A stretch of DNA of 64,000 nt from the NCBI GenBank assembly GCA_019637435.1, contig JAHBVO010000002.1:783519-847518 (forward strand). Reading direction: 5' to 3'. Below, one piece after another: positions 18,580 through 28,155 of this stretch. Below the pieces are notes generated by a model that saw nothing but the letters and a program-made list of their open reading frames with translations, was not told where the DNA came from and did not search any database. The stretch is from Candidatus Obscuribacterales bacterium (GTDB lineage: Bacteria; Cyanobacteriota; Vampirovibrionia; Obscuribacterales; Obscuribacteraceae). How positions within the stretch are numbered: the first letter of the stretch is position 1; every line of letters begins with the position of its first letter. Made by a program: the position numbers and the translations under genes.

Positions 18580-21036
18580 TCATTCTCCAACCATGAGTTG
18601 GAATCCGTCCTCAGCCGGGGCACCGACTATGACGTGGATCGCATCGATGCCGAGCTTGCAGAGCTTTAAAACTGCTGCTTTCGATACTGAATTGCAGCCG
18701 CTAAGTTGGAGCTTTTTCAGGCTTTTCATTGCTGCAAGTTCACTCAGGGATCTGTCGGTGATTGCATTCTCCGCGAGATCGAGCGAACTCACGTGTAATG
18801 AGGAGACTAACGGCTTTATGTCTTCATCGTTGAGTGACAGAGACGCCAAGTTCAAACCCTGTAGTCTTTTCAGTTCGGCTATTCGACGTACTGATTTTGC
18901 TGTCACTCTGGTATTGCTGATCGTCAGATACCTAAGGTTCGGGTGATTGTCGATCACCGTATTCAGGCAAGCATCGTCAAACGATCGACAGGAATCTACG
19001 CTTAGCTTTTCCAGGTCGAGATTCTTCAGGCATGCAACGCCCTTCTCCGTAATGGGGGTGGCATCCAGAGATAGAGCTGTCAGTGACTTTGTTCTGCCGA
19101 GACTTTCAAGGCTGGCGTCCGTTATATTGCAATTAGGCACGCTCAAGTATTCTAGATTCAGGGCCGCTACCTTCTTCACTGTCTCGTCGCCTATTTGCGT
19201 TTGAGACAAATCCAAATAACGAAGTTGTTTGGCGCTCTCGAGAGACGGACCGCTGTTATCGGTGATGTTTGTGCAGAGCCGCAAGTTCAGGTCTTCAATC
19301 GAGGTGTTCTCGAATGATTCAATCGCTTTGTCAGTGATGTCGGTTTCGCTCAGGTCTATTTGCCGCAGCTCAGGCATCTTTGCGATTTTGAATACATCTT
19401 CGTCTTTGATTGTGGACTGCGGTATTCTCAGAGACGTCAAATTCAAAGTTGCGATCGCGGACCATCCAACGCTGGTTATTTTTTCAGAACCGGATACGAG
19501 TTCCAGGTTTTTTATATCGCCTCGATGTTTCAGGACCAAATACTGCAGTTCATCATCTGAAAGAGGGCGTTTTGCTACCCAAGATTGCTTTGAACCGTTT
19601 ATATCGAACCATCTTTCGATACCTTTCCGTTCAATGGCTTTATATGAGCTTTTTGAGAGTTTCTTGATTGAAGGACTCTGCGATTTTTTGCTAGCTTTAG
19701 TTGTCTTATTCTCTTTGGCTTTCTTGGATATTGTCGGCGGAAACACAGATGCAAAACCAAGAGCACCTAAGCAGATAAAGATTGCCGTGACAATTGATAG
19801 TCGCACCAGATGCGGTGGCGCGCTGCGTTTCTTTGAATTTGTTGCTATAAGAAATTGTGTTCTGGTCGTCGATAAATCATTCCCGATCAGAGTATCAATT
19901 GAGGCGGCGACGGCTCGTGCTGAGGAATATCGTTCTGATGGTTCGCGCTTTAAGCAGGTTGCAACCAGTTTTTCTATGCCTCTAGAATATTCCTGACCAG
20001 TGACACTGGTCAGAGAAGGGCGTTCTTGATTCGCGTGCATTGCAATTGTTTCTAGGGCCGTTTGACCAGCAAACGGAGGTCTGCCCGTCAGCGCTTCGAA
20101 CATCAAGCAACCGAGCGAGTAAATCTCAGACCTTTCATCAAATCGGGCTCCTTCAGCTATTTCCGGGGGCATGTAAAAGGGGGTGCCCGCCAGCGTGCGA
20201 CTCTGGGCGGCCGTGGACTCTTGTGAATCGAACCTCACCTTCGCGACACCAAAGTCGATCAACTTCACGATAAGCTCGTCTTCATCGGAAATCGCTAGCA
20301 GCACATTGGACGGTTTTAAATCTCGGTGATACACGCGCGCATTGTGCGCATGCGCAAGAGCGTCGCTCACCGCTTTAAAAATTTGCAATGCGAAAATGGT
20401 ATCTAGAAGTCCGTTTCGTTCGATCAGTTTCTCCAGCGACTCCGCTCTCTCCACATATTCGAGCACCATATATGGTATCCCTGATTCTGTGGGACCGAAA
20501 TCGAGAATAGAGATGATGTTTGGATGTTGCAACCGACTTGTTATTTTGGCTTCTTCCTGAAACGCCATGAGCTGGTTGGCGTCGAGCTGGTTCAAAATCT
20601 TAACGGCTACCTTTTTGCCGAGCAGTCGATCGCGCGACAGGTAAACAGTTCCAGACGCTCCTGCCCCCAGTTTTACTTTAGGTTGGTAGCGGTCCAGTGG
20701 AAAGGTGCCGGGAGGAAGGGGCAGCTCAACGCCGTCATCTTCCTCTATTTCAAACGCCGGACCTCGAACTCCTGCTGCGTCACTGGTGTCAGAGTTAGTG
20801 ATTGTCGGTATCGCACAGCTGCAGTAATCCGAGCTGAAGATCCACTGAGTCATTGTTCCTACTCGAGCCGGCTTAATTGGTTTTTTGCAAGTTTCGCATT
20901 GAGCAAGGACCTCTGAGGGGTCTGAGGTCGGCACGTGCTCGTTGCACCGGCAGACGCTGATGAACTGCGTGACGAAGCCGCCTGAAGCACTAGCTTTAGG
21001 CTTTAGGCACGCGTGGCAAATCTGGGCTCGGTCCAT
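18580..21036 (-). CDS. Membrane Ser/Thr protein kinase with zinc ribbon and leucine-rich repeats
   Basis: 818 residues. The N-terminus carries Cys pairs (CHACLKPK, CRC, CETCKKP, CSC) suggesting zinc ribbons. The kinase domain (about 115-380) has LGAGASGTVYLSRD, VAVKIL, VYHRDLKPSNVLL, LIDFGVAKV and GTPFYMPPEIA. A membrane helix lies near residues 415-440. The outer part (about 500-800) has about ten RNI-type leucine-rich repeats (LRQIDLSETDITDKAIESF, LTALSLDATPITEKGVACL). Probably a receptor-type kinase. Domain order matches the kinase at 10388-12226 apart from the ribbon. Confidence 0.93.
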   Translation of the reverse strand: MDRAQICHACLKPKASASGGFVTQFISVCRCNEHVPTSDPSEVLAQCETCKKPIKPARVGTMTQWIFSSDYCSCAIPTITNSDTSDAAGVRGPAFEIEEDDGVELPLPPGTFPLDRYQPKVKLGAGASGTVYLSRDRLLGKKVAVKILNQLDANQLMAFQEEAKITSRLQHPNIISILDFGPTESGIPYMVLEYVERAESLEKLIERNGLLDTIFALQIFKAVSDALAHAHNARVYHRDLKPSNVLLAISDEDELIVKLIDFGVAKVRFDSQESTAAQSRTLAGTPFYMPPEIAEGARFDERSEIYSLGCLMFEALTGRPPFAGQTALETIAMHANQERPSLTSVTGQEYSRGIEKLVATCLKREPSERYSSARAVAASIDTLIGNDLSTTRTQFLIATNSKKRSAPPHLVRLSIVTAIFICLGALGFASVFPPTISKKAKENKTTKASKKSQSPSIKKLSKSSYKAIERKGIERWFDINGSKQSWVAKRPLSDDELQYLVLKHRGDIKNLELVSGSEKITSVGWSAIATLNLTSLRIPQSTIKDEDVFKIAKMPELRQIDLSETDITDKAIESFENTSIEDLNLRLCTNITDNSGPSLESAKQLRYLDLSQTQIGDETVKKVAALNLEYLSVPNCNITDASLESLGRTKSLTALSLDATPITEKGVACLKNLDLEKLSVDSCRSFDDACLNTVIDNHPNLRYLTISNTRVTAKSVRRIAELKRLQGLNLASLSLNDEDIKPLVSSLHVSSLDLAENAITDRSLSELAAMKSLKKLQLSGCNSVSKAAVLKLCKLGIDAIHVIVGAPAEDGFQLMVGE

Positions 21037-21171
21037 CCTTGACTCTGGTGGTAATCACTATAATCTGCCCGCTTCCGAGTCGGAACTCACGCTTGCGTGT
21101 CGGTGAACCGACTGCCGGCAGGTGTGCGACCAGTAAATCGGAGGCTATTAGTTGGGGTTTGCGCGGCGTCT

Positions 21172-21549
21172 CTAGGTCGCCGACAGGATGATCAGAATTG
21201 GCCAGAGAATTACGATTGCTGTAAAACTAGCAGCAAGTCCTTGCGGGATTGCGCCCATGCCGCGGGCTTTCGCTGTAGGTGCAATATACGTGAGGAGGTA
21301 AATCAGCTTGTAAATGACCTGCAAGGCGAGAATTGGTATGAAAGTTTTGGGCTGGAACAGACCGGCGATAGAGAGGATGAAAATCGCAGACCAGAGGGAC
21401 GCGACGAGAAGGCGCAGTCCATCGGAGTTTTCAACGGTGCCTTGAAGAGCGCGGATCGGTTTGTTGCCGCGGTCGCTGAACATGGAAAATAGAACTGGCG
21501 CCAGGATAGTTAAATTCGCCGCGTAAGCTATATGCAGAAGATTGAACAT
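21172..21549 (-). CDS. Small integral membrane protein
   Basis: 125 residues with four predicted membrane segments (about 4-24, 47-65, 68-90 and 104-123). Short loops; one carries TAPTAKARGMGAIPQG. No family recognised. Divergent from the exported protein at 21679, with about 130 bp between starts holding both promoters. Confidence 0.7.
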   Translation of the reverse strand: MFNLLHIAYAANLTILAPVLFSMFSDRGNKPIRALQGTVENSDGLRLLVASLWSAIFILSIAGLFQPKTFIPILALQVIYKLIYLLTYIAPTAKARGMGAIPQGLAASFTAIVILWPILIILSAT

Positions 21550-21678
21550 CGAATAAATTCTCGTTCTGGTGCTCTTTTAAACAGATTAGCGGCTGCTGGT
21601 GAATTGTCTGTGAACTTGGCGGGTTTCATGCGAGGGGCGCAGGCAGCGGTGCTCAACGGATTGTAATATCATGTCTTT

Positions 21679-22629
21679 ATGCGAGCATTCTTGATATTAC
21701 TGCTGACAGTTTGCGCTTCGCCGGCGTTCGGTCTTGACGCCTCGAGCGACGAGGCTCCGGATGGTTCAGTGGAAAAATCCTTAGGACTACGAATAGCTCG
21801 TTCTCGAGAAGGGCTTTTTCCGGCGGACATTATTGGGAGAGACTTTTCTGGAACATCGAACTCTTCTTCGAGTCAAGCGCGCTACGGACGTAGTTTCTCA
21901 ACAACTCGTGCTCCGCGGGGAGACATTACTTTGACCGCGGTTGCAGCACCGTTGCTGGCTGCGCCCAAGTCATTTCCGCCGTTTCCGAATTCTATTGATT
22001 TGGATGTTTTATTGCTAAAGCCCAAAGTAGCGCCGCTGACATATTCGTTCAAGTGGAAAGAGATCGTCTATCGAGATATAGACGGCACGTATGCGAGCTC
22101 TGCGTTGCCTGTTGCAACTGGCGACGCCACTGCAAACGATACCATTAAAGCCGATTCTATTCATCGCAGAGTTTTAAATGCGCAGAAGATACTCAAAGAA
22201 GGAGAAGTTAAAGGAGCATTTGAGCTTTATTCGGAAATCGTGCAGCCAGCTTATTCGCACCTGACGGCGGCAGATGAGAGCGAACTGTCTAAGTGCCATA
22301 AGGCGCTTGGCGATATTCTCTACAAGTATGGTTGGCTTGCGCTGGAAGCTGGTCGAGTCGAAACAGGACGGAGACGCTTGCTGTCGGCTTGGCTGGAATA
22401 TAAGCGCGCGTTGTTTCTTGACCCTGGTGATAAGCAGTCGTTGTCACAGCTATTGGTGCTCTCGAAGTATGCGACCGAACAAGAGCCTGTGTTTGATAAT
22501 TGGCTCGCCTACGGTAGCGCGCTTTATTTGTCAGGTGAAAAGGCTATGGCTCGAGAATGTTATCGACGTTGCAAAAGATTGGACGCTTCAGCGTCAGTAT
22601 TGAAGCGGTTGCCGTCTGGCGTAAAATAG
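21679..22629 (+). CDS. Exported protein with C-terminal TPR-like helices
   Basis: 316 residues. A signal peptide (residues 1-18, ending in SPAFG) is followed by a Ser/Arg-rich linker and a middle domain of unknown fold. The C-terminal half (about 160-310) has TPR-like pairs (KAFELYSEIV region, LYKYGWLALEAGRVETGRRR, YGSALYLSGEKAMARECYRR). Probably a periplasmic scaffold. The phosphatase gene starts 36 bp later on the same strand. Confidence 0.75.
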   Translation: MRAFLILLLTVCASPAFGLDASSDEAPDGSVEKSLGLRIARSREGLFPADIIGRDFSGTSNSSSSQARYGRSFSTTRAPRGDITLTAVAAPLLAAPKSFPPFPNSIDLDVLLLKPKVAPLTYSFKWKEIVYRDIDGTYASSALPVATGDATANDTIKADSIHRRVLNAQKILKEGEVKGAFELYSEIVQPAYSHLTAADESELSKCHKALGDILYKYGWLALEAGRVETGRRRLLSAWLEYKRALFLDPGDKQSLSQLLVLSKYATEQEPVFDNWLAYGSALYLSGEKAMARECYRRCKRLDASASVLKRLPSGVK

Positions 22630-22664
22630 GTCTCTAATGGTTGGCATCAAATCGAATAATTGTA

Positions 22665-23222
22665 ATGGCTGAGCGAATTTTGTTGGTACTGGATCTCGAT
22701 GAAACGCTCATCCATGCGAGGGAGGCAGAGTTAGACTACGCGCCGGACTTTCGTGTGCTTAACTACAGCGTCTATAAAAGACCAGGTTTAGACGACTTTC
22801 TGGTCAAGTGCGCAGCCATGTTTGAACTCGCCGTTTGGTCGGCTGGGGAGAATGACTATGTTCGTGCGATAGTCGAACAAATAGTACCAAAGCATATAGA
22901 ACTTCAGTTTGTATGGTCTCGCGAACGTTGTACGATTCGCAGAGATTTCGATACTGGAGGGTACTATCCAGCCAAAGACTTGCAGAAAGTAAGACGGCGT
23001 GGCAGGCTTTTGAAGCGGATTTTGATTATCGACGACGAGCCGATAAAGCTAAGAAAGAACTACGGGAATGCAATCTATGTTCGACCCTTCGAGGGCGGTA
23101 GAATTGACTCCGAGCTTGATCTGTTATCAGCGTACTTGAAGACAATAAGCCTGAGCGACGATGTGCGCTCGATTGAAAAACGAGGATGGCGCGAGAGTTC
23201 TTTGAAAAACAGAGGTGTTTAG
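22665..23222 (+). CDS. NLI-interacting-factor/FCP1-like HAD phosphatase
   Basis: 185 residues from the ATG at 22665; an upstream TTG at 22641 is in frame. HAD motif I is LVLDLDETLIHA (nucleophile and acid Asp), motif II is AVWSAGEND, and motif III/IV is RILIIDDEP. The region KRPGLDDFLVKC and WSRERCT match FCP1/SCP phosphatases, which dephosphorylate proteins in eukaryotes; bacterial members are little studied. Three Ser/Thr kinases in this window provide possible phosphoprotein substrates, but that link is speculation. Confidence 0.88.
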   Translation: MAERILLVLDLDETLIHAREAELDYAPDFRVLNYSVYKRPGLDDFLVKCAAMFELAVWSAGENDYVRAIVEQIVPKHIELQFVWSRERCTIRRDFDTGGYYPAKDLQKVRRRGRLLKRILIIDDEPIKLRKNYGNAIYVRPFEGGRIDSELDLLSAYLKTISLSDDVRSIEKRGWRESSLKNRGV

Positions 23223-23348
23223 GAGCATTTTGAGTTTTGTTCTTTAAAGGAGAGACTGCGCATTCACTCTCACATCTTAACAACGAGCGATGAGACGACC
23301 TACTATGGAAGTTGAGCGTAAGTTCTACAAAACGGAAACGATCAAAGT

Positions 23349-23780
23349 ATGAAAACACTCCTTATTTCGATCAGCCTGATGGTATTGCTGTCCCCTCCAG
23401 CATGGTGTCAAGATTCGAATGCCTCGTCTGCGTCTTCTGACTTCGAGATCGTCAGCGCCGAGTTCGGACGTTTTCCAGAAGGTAAAGGTCCCAGGCAGTT
23501 ACCTGGTAAGGAGGTCGTCTTCGAACGGACCAGCAAAGTTGGAAAGTCCGGCTATACCTATGGTTGGAAGATCGCGTTGAACACAGCGTTAAAGTCGGTC
23601 AGTGTTTCGGAGAAGTGGGACGAAAATGACAAGATGGTGAGTAGCACCAAATATGGTGTCATTGACGGCTTGATCTATCACGATTGGGATGTTGTTATGG
23701 GAACTCGAAAAGGAAAGCACAGTGTCGAGGTTTCAGTTAATGGCACGCCTGTGAAAAAGTTTGTTTATTTCGTGAAATGA
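23349..23780 (+). CDS. Exported protein of unknown function
   Basis: 143 residues. A signal peptide (1-20) ends at PPAWC-Q; the Cys is not in a good lipobox, so cleavage by signal peptidase I is more likely. The mature part is beta-rich (YTYGWKIALNTALKSVSVSEK, KHSVEVSVNGTPVKKFVYFV) and may form a small beta-sandwich. No family recognised. Confidence 0.7.
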   Translation: MKTLLISISLMVLLSPPAWCQDSNASSASSDFEIVSAEFGRFPEGKGPRQLPGKEVVFERTSKVGKSGYTYGWKIALNTALKSVSVSEKWDENDKMVSSTKYGVIDGLIYHDWDVVMGTRKGKHSVEVSVNGTPVKKFVYFVK

Positions 23781-23838
23781 GCCGTTGGTTCGTACCCAGA
23801 AGGTGTCAGTATGTCTTTGGGTCTGCTCTCAATATTTG

Positions 23839-23860
23839 AAAAATCACCCGGGTGATCTTT
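23839..23860. repeat. Palindrome AAAATCACCCGGGTGATCTTTT
   Basis: Inverted repeat with a perfect 14-bp core (ATCACCCGGGTGAT), similar to that at 9052-9069. It lies about 190 bp upstream of the TPR gene at 24043. GTGCTAAAAT at 23937-23946, between palindrome and gene, could be a -10 region; a similar GTGCTAACAT follows the first palindrome. Confidence 0.5.
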
Positions 23861-24042
23861 TGCGACTAAGAATAAGTCAGATCCTCGAAATGACCGTAGC
23901 ATCAATAATTGAGGGCGGCGTCTCGAAAGTTTTCGTGTGCTAAAATCTCGATTCGGTTTTCGCGGATTTTGAATGCAGTTCGTTCTGCAGCTGATGCGCG
24001 CGTGGAAACATGTCATAGGGCTCTGGCTGAGTAGGAGGCCAA

Positions 24043-25155
24043 ATGAAGATTCTTGCAACGGTTAAATCGCTTTCGGTTGCTTCATTGCTTACTGTATCTA
24101 TTTTGTTCGCGCCGGGAGTTTTTGCGCAGACCGCTGACGATGCATTCGAAGCAGGCAAACAATCGTTTTCTGCCCAGGAATATCCGAAAGCGATTGAGAG
24201 TTTAACAACTGCAATTAAGCAAGCACCAAGCTTTGCCAAAGCTTATGAATTGCGCGGTTCCTCGTACAATGCGTTGAAACAATGGGACAAAGGAATCGCA
24301 GATTTCACCGCAGCTTTAAAAATCGATCCGAAGATGTATCTAGCCATCCTCAACCGTGGTCTTGCATACTACGCTACCGGAAAATATCAGCAGGCAATCG
24401 ACGATCTGTCGAAATATCTGGAGACATATTCCGAAGATGAGCGGGCACTTGAGGCGCGTGGAAAAGCTTATGACAAGATTGGAAAGAACGATCTTGCGCG
24501 AAAGGACGCTGATGCTGCCGGCTTCGCTGCTGCGATTAGAAACGCTCGCGATCGCTTCCGCCAACAGAAGTACGATGAAGCAATTGTACTTGTGAATCAA
24601 GCTATTCAAACAAATCCAACGAGTCCCCTAGGTTATGCTCTTCGAGGTGAGACTTACGAAAAGCAGAAGAAGTTTGATCTTGCGCTCGCCGATTTTAAAA
24701 AGCAAGTTGAGCTTTCGCCGCCTGATAATCCAGAGCCCCTCTACTTTCTAGGGAAGGGTTACATGCAGGTGAAGGACTATCCGAAGTCGATTGAAACTCT
24801 CGTTAAGTACAACTCGATGAAGAAGGATGATCCGCAAGCGTGGTTTTTATTAGGGACCGTGCAGCAAGATGCGAAGAATTATCCGGATGCGCAGAAGTCT
24901 CTAGACAAGGCGAACGAACTCTCTCCTGCTAATTACCTGTATCTCTTTTACAGCGCGAAGAACCACAGGCTTACAGGTGACAACGATAAAGCAATTGCTG
25001 AGATTACAGAGTCCTACAAACTTGCTCCGAATGAAGAGTGGGTTTTGGTGGAGCGTGCAATCGCCTATGAGAAGCTGGGGAAGAACGATCTTGCTGAACT
25101 CGATCGGAAGGTAATGAAGGACAAAGGTTATCCGGAATGGAACCTCAAAGAGTAG
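24043..25155 (+). CDS. Exported TPR-repeat protein
   Basis: 370 residues. A signal peptide (1-28, ending in GVFAQ) is followed by about nine canonical TPR units covering the whole mature protein (AFEAGKQSFSAQEYPKAIES, AYELRGSSYNALKQWDKGIA, AILNRGLAYYATGKYQQAID). Periplasmic or surface scaffold; the partner is unknown. Possible promoter GTGCTAAAAT about 100 bp upstream. Confidence 0.88.
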   Translation: MKILATVKSLSVASLLTVSILFAPGVFAQTADDAFEAGKQSFSAQEYPKAIESLTTAIKQAPSFAKAYELRGSSYNALKQWDKGIADFTAALKIDPKMYLAILNRGLAYYATGKYQQAIDDLSKYLETYSEDERALEARGKAYDKIGKNDLARKDADAAGFAAAIRNARDRFRQQKYDEAIVLVNQAIQTNPTSPLGYALRGETYEKQKKFDLALADFKKQVELSPPDNPEPLYFLGKGYMQVKDYPKSIETLVKYNSMKKDDPQAWFLLGTVQQDAKNYPDAQKSLDKANELSPANYLYLFYSAKNHRLTGDNDKAIAEITESYKLAPNEEWVLVERAIAYEKLGKNDLAELDRKVMKDKGYPEWNLKE

Positions 25156-25175
25156 TGAGATTGATCTGGAACCGA

Positions 25176-26507
25176 CTATTCAAGTTCGCTAGCCAAACTT
25201 TTCACGACCGCCTCGTTATTTTTGTCGGACTCTTTCACGATTTTGTAGCAGTGGGTGCGGGGCGGCTCCTGGGTTTGGCCGGTTAGGTGCGTAATTTTTG
25301 AAAAGGCTCTGCCGAAGTTGCTGCGCTGACCTGACTCTTCTAGCACCAGTGCGTAGCCGTCGCCGGGGCGGTTTATGTACGCGATGTTTTTAACTAGTTC
25401 AACTGGAATACGATGTCCGATCGCGAGCCCATCGAAGTCGGTGAAGTCTATGGTTTGCATTCGGCGCTGCACTTTCTCAAGTTTTGCTTGCAGTTGCGGA
25501 TCAGAATCTTTCAGTGACTTGTTCTGGTCACTTTGACGAAACGCGCCTACAGCCATTGATGCAACCGAATCTGCGCACTCTCCCAAACGGAAATATCCGC
25601 CGTGCACAATCTGCGAAAGTGCGAGCGCTTTATCGCGACGCGACATGTACAGACGAAGTTTTGCCGTACCCTTATCGCTCAGATACCGACGAGCATAGTG
25701 TTTTACAACGCCCTGATCGATGTCGGGACAGATCAAACCGACCTCGAGTAGATGCGGTTTTTCGCGAAGGAGAGGAGTCGCGCGAATTACAAGACGGCTG
25801 CCCATCGAATGCGCATAGACTCGCAGTTTTGTTGATGAAGAAGTGCATGCTTCCTCAAGTTTCTCGATCACGTCGTTGAAGTGTTCCTGGCTCCATTCAT
25901 TATTGTTCTCGTCCGGAGCGTATGCACGCAGCTTGGCGGCTGATGGCCAGGAGTAGAGCACCACTGGGCTCTCAAACGAATAGCTGAAACGTGCAGCGAC
26001 ATCCCATGCTGATTCGAAGCTGTTTTTGTATCCGTGAGCGAAGAGCAAGATGTTATTGTGTTCGCTCTCAACAGCCTTAGCGGCAATGTCTTTGAAAAAC
26101 TCTGTTTGTGCCTGCGCGAAATTCGATTCTGAATCGGGCTGCAATGCTAGCTTGTATGCTCCAGCTTTTTCCTTCGCCTCCGCGGGCTGCCAGCCGAGTG
26201 CTTGGAGTTTAGGAGTCAAAACTTTGTGCGCTTTGTTCTCGATCACGCAATATCCGGAACCCAAGAACGGTTGATGTTCGCAGTCGCCAAGGTACTTTCG
26301 TTGCGGCCCAAAGACCGGTCCGTTCTCTGACTGTGACAAAAGATTTCTGTCGGTGACGAAAAACAGCGGCACGCGGACGAAATCCGGAGCTTCTACCGGA
26401 GCGGCTTCGGCGGTTTCTTCCGCATAGGCGGCTTGAGCTGCGATGTTTAAAAACGCAACCAAAATCGAGAGTATGAACAACTCGGGGCGAGAAAATCGTC
26501 TCATCAT
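25176..26507 (-). CDS. Exported alpha/beta-hydrolase, DUF900-like
   Basis: 443 residues from the ATG at 26507, which gives the signal peptide MMRRFSRPELFILSILVAF; a GTG six codons upstream is possible. Family features: FFVTDRN near the mature N-terminus, LLFAHGYKNSFESAWDVAAR (HG oxyanion region), LYSWPS, and the nucleophile in YAHSMGSRLV. This matches DUF900 hydrolases, whose substrates are unknown. Probably periplasmic. Convergent with the TPR gene at 24043-25155, 20 bp apart. Confidence 0.85.
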   Translation of the reverse strand: MMRRFSRPELFILSILVAFLNIAAQAAYAEETAEAAPVEAPDFVRVPLFFVTDRNLLSQSENGPVFGPQRKYLGDCEHQPFLGSGYCVIENKAHKVLTPKLQALGWQPAEAKEKAGAYKLALQPDSESNFAQAQTEFFKDIAAKAVESEHNNILLFAHGYKNSFESAWDVAARFSYSFESPVVLYSWPSAAKLRAYAPDENNNEWSQEHFNDVIEKLEEACTSSSTKLRVYAHSMGSRLVIRATPLLREKPHLLEVGLICPDIDQGVVKHYARRYLSDKGTAKLRLYMSRRDKALALSQIVHGGYFRLGECADSVASMAVGAFRQSDQNKSLKDSDPQLQAKLEKVQRRMQTIDFTDFDGLAIGHRIPVELVKNIAYINRPGDGYALVLEESGQRSNFGRAFSKITHLTGQTQEPPRTHCYKIVKESDKNNEAVVKSLASELE

Positions 26508-26604
26508 GTTCCAAATATCACGCACAAACGGTTGTCAGCATACCATGGATGCTTTCAGGGAGCTGTTCGATAAGCAGGATCTTAATTACTCGTTAAGCGA
26601 ACGC

Positions 26605-27905
26605 TTACTTCTGGTCATATTGCCCCCAGAAACTTGATTTGAACTTGTGCTGTTTGCGCAAATCAATCACGTAGTCTCCGTGCGGCTGAACGTCTCTCCA
26701 GTCAGTAACTTCTGGTGCGATAGAATCTAGTTTCTTGAGGTATGAAATTCCGTAACGGTAATACTTCGATATGGAGCGTGCCAAGATGGATTCGAGAAGT
26801 TCTTGATAGAGTATGCTTGCCGCCAATATTTTTTATGCTCCAGCATCGGTTTGACGAGCAAGAGAAGTTGCGTGTAGTGCTCTTGTCCTAGCTTATCTCG
26901 GTTGGCGATGATATGCAGTTCTGCGTCGTCAATCCGGTCGCACTCTATGAGGAAGACCGCGTCGCTCGATTCAAATTCTTCGTCCTCCAAAATTTTCTCG
27001 GTTTGATTCTTGGCGATACTATTTCGATTTCCCTCACCGATTGCGCTGAGCAATTCATCGAGAGTATTTTTGCTGCGGAAGTTCAAGAATGTTTTCCAGG
27101 AAATTTCGCTTAGCTTTTGAGTGTCGTTTTGGGCTCTGAAGATTTTTGTAGGCAGTTCATCTCGTTGGACAGCACGAAATGTGGTGCCGGAAATTGAGTC
27201 GAGGTGATTTAGCGCGATTTCAAATTCTCCATGCTGAAAATGCAGTTCCGCTAAATCGAGAGTAGCGGCTTCGTGGAGCTCGCCGTCATGAAGTTCTCGG
27301 CTTACCTTTTCGAAGAGAGTCGTATCGAGAAGTTGTTCGGATATGTTTCGTGCCATATACAGCCAATGGTTGTGTTTATACCTGTTCTCTTCTCTCTGCG
27401 CAAGGCGAAACACTCTGTCTGCGAGCTCTCGCATCTGCTTTTCCGAAAGGAAACTTTTAACGTTGTCCAGTATGTGAATTCGCACGCCGTAATCATCGTT
27501 TTCGCTGAGCTTGAGAATCAAGTCCACAAGCCACGTATTGTCGTCGCAGCGCGAAGCAAATTCCGCGAACACTTCGCTTGCATTCCCTCTGAAAACATTG
27601 CCGAGCGAACCGTTTGAATCATCGCACATGTTAAACAACTTCTCGTCAGCCTCGTAGAAGCTAGCCATTGATTTAAGACCTGCTTTGGGTGTGCAGTTTG
27701 ACTGCCGTAGTTCATCGAGGAGCTCGATGAGTTCGCTTGCGAGATAGCGAGATTGACTTCTCGAAACGAACGTGCGGCGACGCTTGATAGCAGCAAGTTT
27801 GATTGCGAAACTGATGGCGCTTCTCCTCCACCTGATTTCTGTGTTGCAATTATTTTAATAGAGCTTCTGTGAATTTCTCGGGGGCAATCTGCAGAGGTCT
27901 GGTCA
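26605..27905 (-). pseudogene. Frameshifted DUF6880-like gene
   Basis: The main frame (26727-27668) carries 313 residues, but protein-like sequence continues in other frames at both ends. At the 3' end, adding one base to the run of six T at 26829-26834 joins EHKK to ILAASILYQELL and reads on to a typical KHKFKSSFW end at 26605. Upstream of 27668 the same frame stays open and protein-like (YLASELIELLDEL), then needs one extra base near 27815-27820 and another at 27853-27856 to reach APEKFTEALLK. DDSNGSLGNVF and the SSFW end recall DUF6880 proteins (from memory). All three lesions are single-base losses. The true start is not found; the right boundary is approximate. Confidence 0.65.
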
Positions 27906-28155
27906 GTAGGATTGTGGAATAGTACCTCTGCCGCTGACAGATGTTGTTTGGTTTTACAAGCATAAGACAAGCAGATGGGTTTGGTTTGTAGAACGTCCCT
28001 GTTTAACCGCGCCGATCTGTTTTAGTAACTTTGCGTTGTTCGAATTGGTCCTGAAAGTAGCGGATGTTTCCGAATGACGTTCCTGACCGGAATCATCGGG
28101 TTGTCATTGCCGACCTAAGTAGCACTAGCCGTGAGCCAAGTTTTTTTACAATTGT
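27906..28155. other. Intergenic region upstream of hipBA
   Basis: About 250 bp between the decayed gene and the hipBA operators. It may contain the lost N-terminal part of the broken gene. No convincing frame or repeat is seen apart from a run of seven T at 28141-28147. Confidence 0.4.

Noticed and set aside
27518..27970. 150-codon minus-strand frame upstream of the broken gene
   Set aside because: Only its middle part is protein-like; the rest is a shadow of the frameshifted DUF6880-like gene.
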